39,583 nt of DNA from an uncultured Bacteroidales bacterium (lineage in GTDB: Bacteria; Bacteroidota; Bacteroidia; Bacteroidales; UBA932). The stretch lies in contig CAJONI010000042.1 of NCBI GenBank assembly GCA_905235995.1, positions 1 through 39,583 on the forward strand, read 5' to 3'. Positions 7,024 to 14,325 of this stretch are shown here, piece after piece; the stretch's first letter is position 1; every line of letters begins with the position of its first letter. The notes under the pieces were generated by a model. The model was not told where the DNA came from, made no database searches, and saw nothing but the letters and a program-made list of their open reading frames with translations. Made by a program: the position numbers and the translations under genes.

Positions 7024-8883
7024 CTAATTCCGGAAAAGGTGTTTGAATTCGTGCGCATAGAGCCGCGAGAGCCCTTCGCGATTGCCTATGGCCTCGCCAA
7101 CGACAAGCAATGTAGTGAGCGTCAGATTGTTTTCGCGCACTATCTTCGCCAGGTCGCGAAGCTCCCCGCGGTAGATCCTCTCCTCCTTCCAGGTCAGTTT
7201 GTAGCACGCAGCCACTGGCGTCTCAGGCGGATAAGCCTGCAGCAGCTCGGCCTGCACCTCCTCTACGATCCCGGCACTCAGATAGATGCACATCGTGCTC
7301 TGCGACTGCGCAAGCTTGTGGAGCTGCTCACGCTCAGGCATGGGCGTGCGCCCCTCACCGCGCGTCAGGATGATGGTCTGAACCTTTTCAGGAATGGTGA
7401 ACTGCGAACGCAAAGCCGCGGCAGCAGCCTGAAAAGCGCTGATACCCGGAGTGATATGGTAGTCCATCCTGTAGCGGTCGAAGAATGCCATCTGTTCCTG
7501 GATGGCACCGTAAAGGCAAGGGTCTCCGGTATGGAGCCGCACCACCAGCAGCCCACGGTCGTAGAATTCCTTCATAAGCGCGAACTGCTCCTCCAGGTCC
7601 ATGGAGGCAGAACTGCGCACCGTGCAGCCAGGCTTAGCATAATGCGTAAGTTCCACAGGCACAAGGCTGCCGGCGTAGAGGATGAGGTCGGCCTGCTCGA
7701 GGAAGCGCTTTCCGCGCACCGACACCAGTTCCGGATCGCCGGGGCCGGCGCCCACTATTTCAATGTGCCCCGCGCGAACCGTAGAAGCTTCCTGCGCAAG
7801 CGCGAAGGTAAAATCGTTGTCTTCAGTCAGTTTGCCCTTCTGCTTCTCGATCGGCAGCGGGCCTCCGTGGGAAGATGCCAGCGCCGCCGCCTCGGCCACT
7901 CCGGCACTTCCTGTGGCCTCGAGGGCCTTTTCTGAAGGGTTCGGGACATCGATGGCGGCAAGGGTCTCAGCGGAATGAATCTCATTATGCGCGTGGGGCC
8001 AGCGGGACAGAAGCGCCTCCAGCAGGGGTTCGTCTTTCTTGAGTTCGATGGTGCCTATGCTCGCGATGGACAGGGGCGAGAAGCCCGCCTCGTGCAGCTT
8101 TGCCTCGATGTGTTCCGGGATTCCTGCAGGGTCGCACTGTTTCCTGCAGCCGAAGCCGAGATGCAGCACAGGAGGGCGGTAGCTCAGCACAGGGAGGCTC
8201 TCCGGGAACTCCGGGAGCAGTCGGGGAGTCACTGCGATGAGCAGTTCAAAACCTTCAGGATCAAATGCCTCGCGGTTGTGGAAGACCTTGACATGCGAAG
8301 GGCAGGTACGTTCGAGGTAAGCTGTGCCGGGATCCTGCATTTCAAGCAGCAGGGCCGTGGGACGCCTGTTGACGAAGGCGAAGACGGCGCGGTTCATCAG
8401 CGCGGGCGTGGACTCGACCTGCCAGCCCATGCAGCGGTCGAGCACGTCGAGGGCCCAGAGGCCTTCGTTGTCGCTCTGGGTGCTGACTACGGCCGTGCCT
8501 CCGATATGGGCCGCGATGGCGCGGGCGAGGTCGTTGGCGCCGCCGACATGGCCGGAGACGACGGGAATCACGAATTTGCCGGTACTGTCGACGCAGACGA
8601 CGGCGGGGTCGCGATATTTATTCTTGAGCGCCGGAGCTATGCTGCGGACGCAGATGCCAAGCGCGCCGATGAAGATGACGGCGTCGAACTCTTCCCAATG
8701 CTGCTTCAGGTACGGCCCGTACGGCCCGATCTCATTTTTCGTAAATATGCGAACGCTTCGCTGCTCTGGTTTTTCGTCCCGCGGGCAGAAAAAATGCCCG
8801 CTGTCCGAAAAACCACCCGCAGCTACGCTTTCAGCCAGAGCCCGGGACGATTCTGAAACCAATATGATAGCTATGTTGCTCAT
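7024..8883 (-). CDS. cbiG/cbiF: CbiG-CbiF fusion: cobalt-precorrin-5A hydrolase / precorrin-4 C11-methyltransferase
   Basis: 619 residues. CbiG occupies about 1-310: IGALGICVRSIAP, VIPVVSGHVGGANDLARAIA and the C-terminal CobE/GbiG module (LHLGFGCRKQC, SIASIGTIELKKDE). After a low-complexity linker (about 315-370), CbiF/CobM begins at IEIVGAGPGDPELVSVRGKR and includes LHTGDPCLYGAIQEQM and HITPGISAFQAAAAAL, the SAM-binding uroporphyrin-III methyltransferase fold. CbiF methylates C11 and CbiG opens the lactone and releases acetaldehyde, so the fusion joins consecutive steps. Residues about 19-43 (GGFSDSGHFFCPRDEKPEQRS) are a family B repeat insertion. It overlaps cbiET by 4 bp. Confidence 0.93.
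   Translation of the reverse strand: MSNIAIILVSESSRALAESVAAGGFSDSGHFFCPRDEKPEQRSVRIFTKNEIGPYGPYLKQHWEEFDAVIFIGALGICVRSIAPALKNKYRDPAVVCVDSTGKFVIPVVSGHVGGANDLARAIAAHIGGTAVVSTQSDNEGLWALDVLDRCMGWQVESTPALMNRAVFAFVNRRPTALLLEMQDPGTAYLERTCPSHVKVFHNREAFDPEGFELLIAVTPRLLPEFPESLPVLSYRPPVLHLGFGCRKQCDPAGIPEHIEAKLHEAGFSPLSIASIGTIELKKDEPLLEALLSRWPHAHNEIHSAETLAAIDVPNPSEKALEATGSAGVAEAAALASSHGGPLPIEKQKGKLTEDNDFTFALAQEASTVRAGHIEIVGAGPGDPELVSVRGKRFLEQADLILYAGSLVPVELTHYAKPGCTVRSSASMDLEEQFALMKEFYDRGLLVVRLHTGDPCLYGAIQEQMAFFDRYRMDYHITPGISAFQAAAAALRSQFTIPEKVQTIILTRGEGRTPMPEREQLHKLAQSQSTMCIYLSAGIVEEVQAELLQAYPPETPVAACYKLTWKEERIYRGELRDLAKIVRENNLTLTTLLVVGEAIGNREGLSRLYAHEFKHLFRN
8754..8829 (-). repeat. Family B palindromic element, copy B1, inside cbiG
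   Basis: About 76 bp in sense orientation to the gene: left arm ending GCTGC, GGG, stem TGGTTTTTCG, apical stem GCGGGCA/TGCCCGC around a T-rich loop, stem CGAAAAACCA, GA, right arm GCAGC. In B1 the apical stem is perfectly paired. One of the six frames contains a stop; the coding frame is open. Confidence 0.8.
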
Positions 8884-10067
8884 TCTGCGCGGAATATCGT
8901 TATGGGATTAAAGTTGTCTACCGTAACGTGCATTTCACCGGTAATCCTGCGGCCGACGGCCGCGACTGCTTCGCGGAAGAGCGCCCGGCTCTGCTCGCTC
9001 ACGGCGTTGAAGACTATCACGCCGCCGGGAAGGAGTACTTCGTCGATGCGGCGGAGCATCTCGTGGAGGCGGCCGCCATGGCCGCCGATGAAGACGGCGT
9101 CGGGAGCCGGCAAGACTGAGAGATCAGCATCGAGGAAATCGCCGATGACGGTGTTGATGCCAGGGGCGCCGAACTTGCGGCTGTTGGCCTCCATCAGGGC
9201 GCGGCCCTGCTCACGGATTTCAAAAGACGTGACTTTCAGCTGCGGAAACTGCAGCCGGGCCTCGATCGATACGGAACCTGTGCAGAAGCCCACGTCCCAG
9301 AAGGACGAACGGCGCCGGAGCTCGAGCTGGCTTAGAGTCAGGAGCCTGACCGGCATCTTGGTGATCATGTTCACCCTTCCGTCGAGCAGTTCGAACTCCC
9401 GCTCCGGGATCCCGAAAGGATGTACGCGGGGCTGCGTCCTTTCCAGAATCAGGCAATTCGGAAAAGCAAATTCCTCAGCTGCAGCATCTTCCATGGAGAA
9501 GGTACGCACTCTTTCGGCCTCGCGGTTTCCGAGGCACTCCCCCACCGTCATCCTGTAGTTGCCGTAGCCGTAGTCGAGCATCCTGCGGGCGATCATGGCA
9601 GGGGTCTTCTGCCTGTCGGTCAGGGCGCCGATGAGCCTCTCGCCCCGGATCAGAGCCTCGTCGAAACCATCCCATGGGCGGCCGGTAAGCGAAACCGTCC
9701 GCATGTCCGAGTACGGCAGGAGCATCCGGTGCGCAAGCATCTGCAGGGAGTTGAAAGCCGGAAAGACAGTGATTTCCGCTTCGGGCAGCTCGCGCCTCAG
9801 CGTATTGGCGAAGCCGAAGAAGAGGGGGTCGCCGGAGGCGAAGACCACTATTTCAGAATGGGGCTTATATTGCTCGAACACAGCCTCCAACGGCACCGTG
9901 ATGTCGATCCATTCCGAAGCCTCCGGCAGCAGAGAGGCCACGATCTCGTGGTGGCGCTTCCCGCCGGAGAACACGCGGCCATCGGCGATTGCGGAGAGGA
10001 CCTCAGGAGGGAACCAGGCCTCGCGCTCGTCGGTCATGCCGATGACGATGAAGCGCTGCCTAGACAT
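8880..10067 (-). CDS. cbiET: CbiE-CbiT (CobL-type) precorrin-6Y/7 C5,15-methyltransferase
   Basis: 395 residues. The CbiE half (about 1-200) has the tetrapyrrole methylase fold (VVFASGDPLFFGFANTL, VFPAFNSLQMLAHRM). The CbiT half (about 210-395) is a class I SAM methyltransferase with WDVGFCTGSVSIEA as the SAM motif, then VIGDFLDADL and FIGGHGGRLHEMLRRI. Together they methylate C5 and C15 and decarboxylate the C12 acetate. The ATG overlaps the CbiH-CbiC stop by 8 bp and its end overlaps the next gene by 4 bp, so translation is probably coupled. The order CbiE then CbiT is as in CobL. Confidence 0.93.
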   Translation of the reverse strand: MSRQRFIVIGMTDEREAWFPPEVLSAIADGRVFSGGKRHHEIVASLLPEASEWIDITVPLEAVFEQYKPHSEIVVFASGDPLFFGFANTLRRELPEAEITVFPAFNSLQMLAHRMLLPYSDMRTVSLTGRPWDGFDEALIRGERLIGALTDRQKTPAMIARRMLDYGYGNYRMTVGECLGNREAERVRTFSMEDAAAEEFAFPNCLILERTQPRVHPFGIPEREFELLDGRVNMITKMPVRLLTLSQLELRRRSSFWDVGFCTGSVSIEARLQFPQLKVTSFEIREQGRALMEANSRKFGAPGINTVIGDFLDADLSVLPAPDAVFIGGHGGRLHEMLRRIDEVLLPGGVIVFNAVSEQSRALFREAVAAVGRRITGEMHVTVDNFNPITIFRAE

Positions 10068-11469
10068 CGCGTCCGGGTTTGAGCGCTTCCGCGTCGTTGA
10101 AACAGAGTATGGCGTTGACCAGCGTGGCGGCGAGGTTGCTGCCTCCCTTGCGGCCTTCCACTATGAGCTTAGGGATGTTCCTGAAGGGCTTGACCATGTG
10201 CTTGCTCTCACGCACATGCACGAAGCCCACGGGCGCTGCGATAATGCCGGAAGGGCAGGCTGCTCCTTTGCGTATCTGTTCGCAGAGCTCCATCAGTGCG
10301 GTGGGGGCGTTGCCGAAGGCGAAGAGTGCGTCGGGATGTTCCGCCACCGCCAGGCGGATGCCGGCCTGGGTGCGGGTGATTCCATCTTCGGCGGCCATCT
10401 CCGCCACGCGGGGGTCTGAGAGATAGCATCTTACCTCCACACCGAGGCGTTGCAGCGCGCCTTTGCGTATTCCCGAGGCGGCCATGGTCACATCGGTCAC
10501 TATGGTACTGATGCGGCCTTCGGCGAAGCCGGCGTAGAGCGTTTCCACTGCACCTTCGTCCACCTGCAGGATGTTTTCCATGTCGAAATCCGCGGTGGTG
10601 TGGATGGCGTGGAGCAGGGCCCACTTGCGTCCCAGCGGAATATCGGGGTTCCGGAGTTCCTTCTCTATGGTCCGGAAGCTTTCGATCATGATCTCCTGGC
10701 CTATGCCCTTCGCTTCGCCCGAAGCGGAACCGCGGTAGTAGCCACGCGGAGTAATGAACTTTCCTTCATGCACATAGGACTGGGAATTACCGATGAGCAC
10801 CACGGTAAACATGTCAATCTGCTCCGGATCGAAATCGCCCAGGGTAGTGAGGCTCACCTGCTCGCCTCCGCGGCCTGCCTGGCGTACGTAGCCCACCGGC
10901 GTGGAGGGGTCACGGTGCTGCAGGAAGATCTCCTGCAGGCGGTAGAGCTGCCAGTAGCGGCCGTGGCTGCGGGGATTGTAGACCGCCGTGATGAAATCGG
11001 CAGTGGCGGCTGCGACGATACGGCGCTCGATGGTCTCCCACGGGGTCATCAGGTCGGACAGGGAGATCAGGCAGAGGTCGTGGCCTATGGGGGCTCCGAG
11101 CAGCGATGCGGCTTTCTGGAAGGCGCTGATGCCGGGCAGCACTTCGATCCCGAGGTCGCCGCCACGCTCGCGCTGCATCTCCCAGATAAGGGGCGCCATG
11201 CCGTAGATGCCTGCGTCGCCGGAGCTTATCACGCACACTGTCCTCCCCTCCTCCGCCTGCGCGAAGGCTTCCTCGGCCCGTTCACGCTCTTTCTTCATGC
11301 CGGTATCGATACAGATCGTACCGGGCCGAAGGTAAGGCTCGACGAACTGAAAGTAATATTTGTAGCCGATGATCACATCGGACTGCCGGACGGCATCGAG
11401 CACCTCGGGAGTCACCTCGTCGGCGCCCCCCGGCCCGATCCCCGCCACGATTATCTTCGCTTTGCTCAT
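10060..11469 (-). CDS. cbiH/cbiC: CbiH-CbiC fusion: precorrin-3 C17-methyltransferase / precorrin-8 methylmutase
   Basis: 469 residues. CbiH/CobJ (about 1-245) shows IIVAGIGPGGADEVTPE, ISSGDAGIYGMAPLIWE, EVLPGISAFQKAASLLGAP and AVYNPRSHGR, the ring-contraction methyltransferase signature. CbiC/CobH (about 255-469) follows: MIESFRTIEKEL, LLHAIHTTADFDME (catalytic His), TDVTMAASGI and GIIAAPVGFVHVRESK. The two activities are the ring-contraction and the last methyl-migration steps, here joined head to tail. First gene of the minus-strand corrin operon; a -7 box lies only 6 bp upstream of the ATG. Confidence 0.93.
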   Translation of the reverse strand: MSKAKIIVAGIGPGGADEVTPEVLDAVRQSDVIIGYKYYFQFVEPYLRPGTICIDTGMKKERERAEEAFAQAEEGRTVCVISSGDAGIYGMAPLIWEMQRERGGDLGIEVLPGISAFQKAASLLGAPIGHDLCLISLSDLMTPWETIERRIVAAATADFITAVYNPRSHGRYWQLYRLQEIFLQHRDPSTPVGYVRQAGRGGEQVSLTTLGDFDPEQIDMFTVVLIGNSQSYVHEGKFITPRGYYRGSASGEAKGIGQEIMIESFRTIEKELRNPDIPLGRKWALLHAIHTTADFDMENILQVDEGAVETLYAGFAEGRISTIVTDVTMAASGIRKGALQRLGVEVRCYLSDPRVAEMAAEDGITRTQAGIRLAVAEHPDALFAFGNAPTALMELCEQIRKGAACPSGIIAAPVGFVHVRESKHMVKPFRNIPKLIVEGRKGGSNLAATLVNAILCFNDAEALKPGRDV

Positions 11470-11475
11470 AACTTA

Positions 11476-11483
11476 CAAAGATA
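11476..11483 (-). promoter_or_regulatory. -7 box of the corrin-ring operon
   Basis: TATCTTTG on the minus strand, 6 bp before the ATG at 11469. If the start site lies the usual few bases downstream, the mRNA is almost leaderless. No -33 TTG is apparent, and no riboswitch fits in the 47-bp gap. Confidence 0.6.
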
Positions 11484-11503
11484 ATAATTTACATTTTTAT
11501 TGC

Positions 11504-11511
11504 TAAATTTG
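11504..11511 (+). promoter_or_regulatory. -7 box of the adenosyltransferase operon
   Basis: TAAATTTG, five bases before the ATG at 11517; divergent to the box at 11476-11483. A very short leader is implied. Confidence 0.5.
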
Positions 11512-11516
11512 TGGTG

Positions 11517-12218
11517 ATGAAAAGGATTTACACACGGACAGGAGATGCGGGAACGACGGGCATCCACGGCGGGACCCGGGTGCCGAAAGACGACGCACGT
11601 ATCGAAGCCAACGGCGACCTCGACGAACTCAACTGCCAGATAGGGATCGTCCGCTCGATGCTGAGATGCCGGGTCAAGCCCGGCATGACGGAAGAGAGCG
11701 AGCCCGGCGGCGGGTGGTTTTTGGAGCCGCGAGCATTTTTCTGCGAGCGGGACAAAAACCAGAGCCGCCAGGCGAGCGAGACGAATGCCGAAGCCGTCCA
11801 GCGAGCATCCTTCGATGATATCCTTCGGATTGTCCAAACTAATCTCATGACGGTCATGAGCATCGTGGCTACACCGGCAGCCGAACGGGAGAAAAACCCC
11901 AACCAGCTGCCCGACAACCTCGTTGCCGACTGCGAACAGACAATAGATACCCTTACCGGACAGGCCGGCGAAGGACACCATTTCCTCCTGCCCGGCGGAA
12001 CCCCCATCGCCGCCCAGCTGCAGATGGCCCGCGCCATCTGCCGCCGCGCCGAACGCCGCCTCTGGACCCTCAACCGCCAGGACCCCCTCCCCGAAACCGT
12101 CCTGCAGTATGTCAACCGCCTCTCAGACCTTTTCTTCGTAATGGCCCGCTGCGAACTGGCCACCCGGGACTGGCCCGAAGAACGCTGGAAAGCCTTCGCC
12201 TATAAGAACCAGAAATGA
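11517..12218 (+). CDS. PduO-type ATP:cob(I)alamin adenosyltransferase
   Basis: 233 residues from the ATG at 11517 (two GTG codons just upstream are less likely). The family core is present: MKRIYTRTGDAGTTGI, RVPKDDARIEANGDLDELN, LPGGTPIAAQLQMARAICRRAERR and YVNRLSDLFFVMAR. It transfers the 5'-deoxyadenosyl group of ATP to cob(I)alamin or cobyrinate. The family is usually near 185-190 residues; the surplus is an insert at about 49-96 made of a family A palindrome (RVKPGM) and a family B element (GGGWFLEPRAFFCERDKNQSRQ), between the N-terminal helix and ILRIVQTNLM. The insert lies between conserved blocks, so activity is plausible but unproven. It overlaps cbiP by 4 bp. Confidence 0.92.
   Translation: MKRIYTRTGDAGTTGIHGGTRVPKDDARIEANGDLDELNCQIGIVRSMLRCRVKPGMTEESEPGGGWFLEPRAFFCERDKNQSRQASETNAEAVQRASFDDILRIVQTNLMTVMSIVATPAAEREKNPNQLPDNLVADCEQTIDTLTGQAGEGHHFLLPGGTPIAAQLQMARAICRRAERRLWTLNRQDPLPETVLQYVNRLSDLFFVMARCELATRDWPEERWKAFAYKNQK
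11666..11686. repeat. Family A palindrome in the adenosyltransferase gene
   Basis: ATGCCGGG (11666-11673), TCAAG, CCCGGCAT (11679-11686), followed by GACGG. It lies sense to the gene, encodes CRVKPGMT and sits 10 bp before a family B element. Confidence 0.75.
11697..11779 (+). repeat. Family B palindromic element, copy B2
   Basis: About 83 bp. Outer arms GGCGGC/GCCGCC; middle stem TGGTTTTTG (11715-11723) with CAAAAACCA (11753-11761); apical part CCGCGAGCATTTTTC then TGCGAGCGG. Free of stop codons in all six frames. It is read in frame as GGGWFLEPRAFFCERDKNQSR. Confidence 0.82.
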
Positions 12219-13708
12219 AAGAGAGGCTACATCCAGTGATGCTCGCCGGAACCGGCAGTGACGTGGGCAAGAGCGTGCTCGCCACCGCCCTCTGCCGCAT
12301 CTTCCGGCAGGACGGCTGGACTCCCGCCCCCTTCAAGGCCCAGAACATGGCCCTCAACTCCTTCGCGACCCCCGAAGGACTCGAAATAGGACGCGCACAG
12401 GCAGTACAGGCCGAAGCCGCAGGCATACCCTGCCATACCGACATGAATCCCCTGCTGCTCAAGCCCCAGAGCGACCACACATCGCAGGTGGTGCTCAACG
12501 GCAGGCCCATAGGCAAGCGCGACGCCTACGACTATTTCCGCAGGGAAGGCCGCGAAGAGCTGCGCGAAGCCGTTTATGCAGCCTACGACCGCCTCGCCTC
12601 ACGGCACAACCCCATAGTGATGGAAGGCGCCGGAAGCCTCGCGGAAATCAACCTCCGCGACTCCGACCTGGTGAACGTACCCATGGCCATGCATGCCGGA
12701 GCCGACATCATCCTCGTGGGCGACATCGACCGCGGCGGCGTGTTCGCCAGCGTCTACGGCTCGGTGATGCTCCTGCCGCCCGAAGAGCGCAAATACGTCA
12801 AGGGCATACTGATCAACAAGTTCCGAGGCGACCTGCGTCTCTTCGAAGAAGGCCGGAAGATGCTCGAGGAGCTCTGCGGCATCCCCGTGCTGGGCGTGAT
12901 CCCCTACTTCCACGACATCCACATCGAGGAGGAGGATTCCGTGGCCCTGGCCGCCAAGAGCGCAGCGGCGCAGAGAGGCAAGGTCAACGTGGCGGTGGTG
13001 CTCCTGCGTCACATCAGCAACTTCACCGACTTCAACTCACTGGAGCGCGACCCGCGTATCCATCTGTTCTACAGCAACAACGTGGAAGAGATAGGCAAGG
13101 CCGACATCATCATCATCCCCGGCAGCAAGAGCACCCTCGCCGACCTGCACGAACTCCGCCGCAACGGCGTGGCCCAGGCGATACTGAGGGCAAGGCGCGA
13201 AGGAGCCACAGTGCTGGGAATCTGCGGCGGCTACCAGATGATGGGGATGCAGGTACGAGACCCGCACCACGTGGAGGGCGACATAGAGGCCATGCCAGGG
13301 CTCGGGCTGCTGCCCATGGTCACGGAGATGCTCGGCGAAAAGGTGACCCGCCAGGTGCGCTTCACCCTGGCCGACGGTAGCGGACCCGTGATGGAGGGCT
13401 ACGAGATACATATGGGCGAAACCCTGCCTGCAGATGGAAGCAGCGTCAGCCCGCTGGCCCGCCTGGAGGACGGAAAACCTGACGGCTGCCGAGTCGATGA
13501 GAAATGCATGGGAACCTATCTCCACGGCATACTCGACAACCCCGGCTTCGTCGGCACGCTCCTCGCCCCGCACGGCGCAAAATTCTCAGGATCCGCCACT
13601 TTCGACTACCACTCCTTCAAGGAGGAGCAGTACGACCTCCTGGCCGACCACTTCCGCCGCCACGTCGACATGGCGAAGCTCTACGAAATACTCTGTTCTT
13701 CCCGGTAG
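12215..13708 (+). CDS. cbiP: Cobyric acid synthase
   Basis: 497 residues, the usual length for CbiP/CobQ. The N-terminal ATP-dependent domain has GTGSDVGKSVLATALCRIF (P-loop about 12-20), FKAQNMALNS and VMEGAGSLAEINL. The C-terminal class I glutamine amidotransferase domain has IIIPGSKSTLADL, the nucleophile GICGGYQMMG and the late YLHGILDN. It amidates side chains b, d, e and g of adenosylcobyrinate a,c-diamide, which fits its position directly after the adenosyltransferase with an ATGA overlap. Its 3' end overlaps the convergent HD gene by 28 bp. Confidence 0.96.
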   Translation: MKERLHPVMLAGTGSDVGKSVLATALCRIFRQDGWTPAPFKAQNMALNSFATPEGLEIGRAQAVQAEAAGIPCHTDMNPLLLKPQSDHTSQVVLNGRPIGKRDAYDYFRREGREELREAVYAAYDRLASRHNPIVMEGAGSLAEINLRDSDLVNVPMAMHAGADIILVGDIDRGGVFASVYGSVMLLPPEERKYVKGILINKFRGDLRLFEEGRKMLEELCGIPVLGVIPYFHDIHIEEEDSVALAAKSAAAQRGKVNVAVVLLRHISNFTDFNSLERDPRIHLFYSNNVEEIGKADIIIIPGSKSTLADLHELRRNGVAQAILRARREGATVLGICGGYQMMGMQVRDPHHVEGDIEAMPGLGLLPMVTEMLGEKVTRQVRFTLADGSGPVMEGYEIHMGETLPADGSSVSPLARLEDGKPDGCRVDEKCMGTYLHGILDNPGFVGTLLAPHGAKFSGSATFDYHSFKEEQYDLLADHFRRHVDMAKLYEILCSSR

Positions 13709-14325
13709 ATCTGTTCGAACAGGGTCCGGAGATAACCCTCGTCAGCGATGATGGCCCTGAGTTCCGCCAGCGGGGCCTCGTTGGGAGAACCCGGGATCAG
13801 CAGGTGCAGATAGCCGCCTTCGGCGTACTTTTCGTGCAGATGCTCCAGCGTGCGCTGCCAATGCCCTTCCTTGTCCAGCCCGGGGTAATGCGACAGCCCG
13901 AACTGCACGGTGCGGCGGATGATGGTCTCAGGGACGATGAGACGGTCGGCTTCTGCCACGAGTCGGCCGTAGATGCTGCGCGGAGGCTCGGTCGCGGAGG
14001 CACGGTGGTCCTCTGCGGCCTGGGCTATGGTCTCGATCTGCTCAGGAGTGAACCATTCGCGCAACCTCGCGTCGGAGCGTATGATGCGCCCGCTTTCCAG
14101 ATGGTGCGTCTTGCGGTCCACCGCCAGGCCCAGGTCGTGGCAGGCGGCCGCGGTAAGGAGCATGTCCTGGTCGATGTCATAGGCCTTTCCCATGGCCAGC
14201 GCCCGCTCTATCACGGTGCGCGCATGGTCCTCCCTGTGCGCCTTGTCGAACGAGGCATAGCGGGGGATGATCTCTTCCTGCAGGTAGCGGACGAGTTCCG
14301 CCCTGTCTCCCGATGCCGCCATCAT
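13681..14325 (-). CDS. HD-domain phosphohydrolase
   Basis: 214 residues. The metal-binding HD set is visible: His34 (EDHARTV), His63-Asp64 (ACHDLGL) and a late Asp127 (AEADRL), with the alpha-helical pattern of small HD hydrolases. HD proteins cleave phosphate esters or nucleotides, but the substrate cannot be read here. The ATGATG at 14325/14322 overlaps the stop of the DUF362 gene, so the two form one transcript. The frame stays open far upstream through the DUF362 gene, but that part is antisense noise of the other frame. Its position between cbiP and cobD makes a cobamide-related role worth testing (inference). Confidence 0.82.
   Translation of the reverse strand: MMAASGDRAELVRYLQEEIIPRYASFDKAHREDHARTVIERALAMGKAYDIDQDMLLTAAACHDLGLAVDRKTHHLESGRIIRSDARLREWFTPEQIETIAQAAEDHRASATEPPRSIYGRLVAEADRLIVPETIIRRTVQFGLSHYPGLDKEGHWQRTLEHLHEKYAEGGYLHLLIPGSPNEAPLAELRAIIADEGYLRTLFEQIYREEQSIS

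Noticed and set aside
6550-7935. 461-codon plus-strand frame
   Set aside because: Antisense across the CbiJ-CbiD and CbiG-CbiF genes, whose families are certain.
11517-12218. Adenosyltransferase as a pseudogene because of its inserts
   Set aside because: The frame is intact, flanking catalytic motifs are complete, and the gene remains coupled to cbiP.
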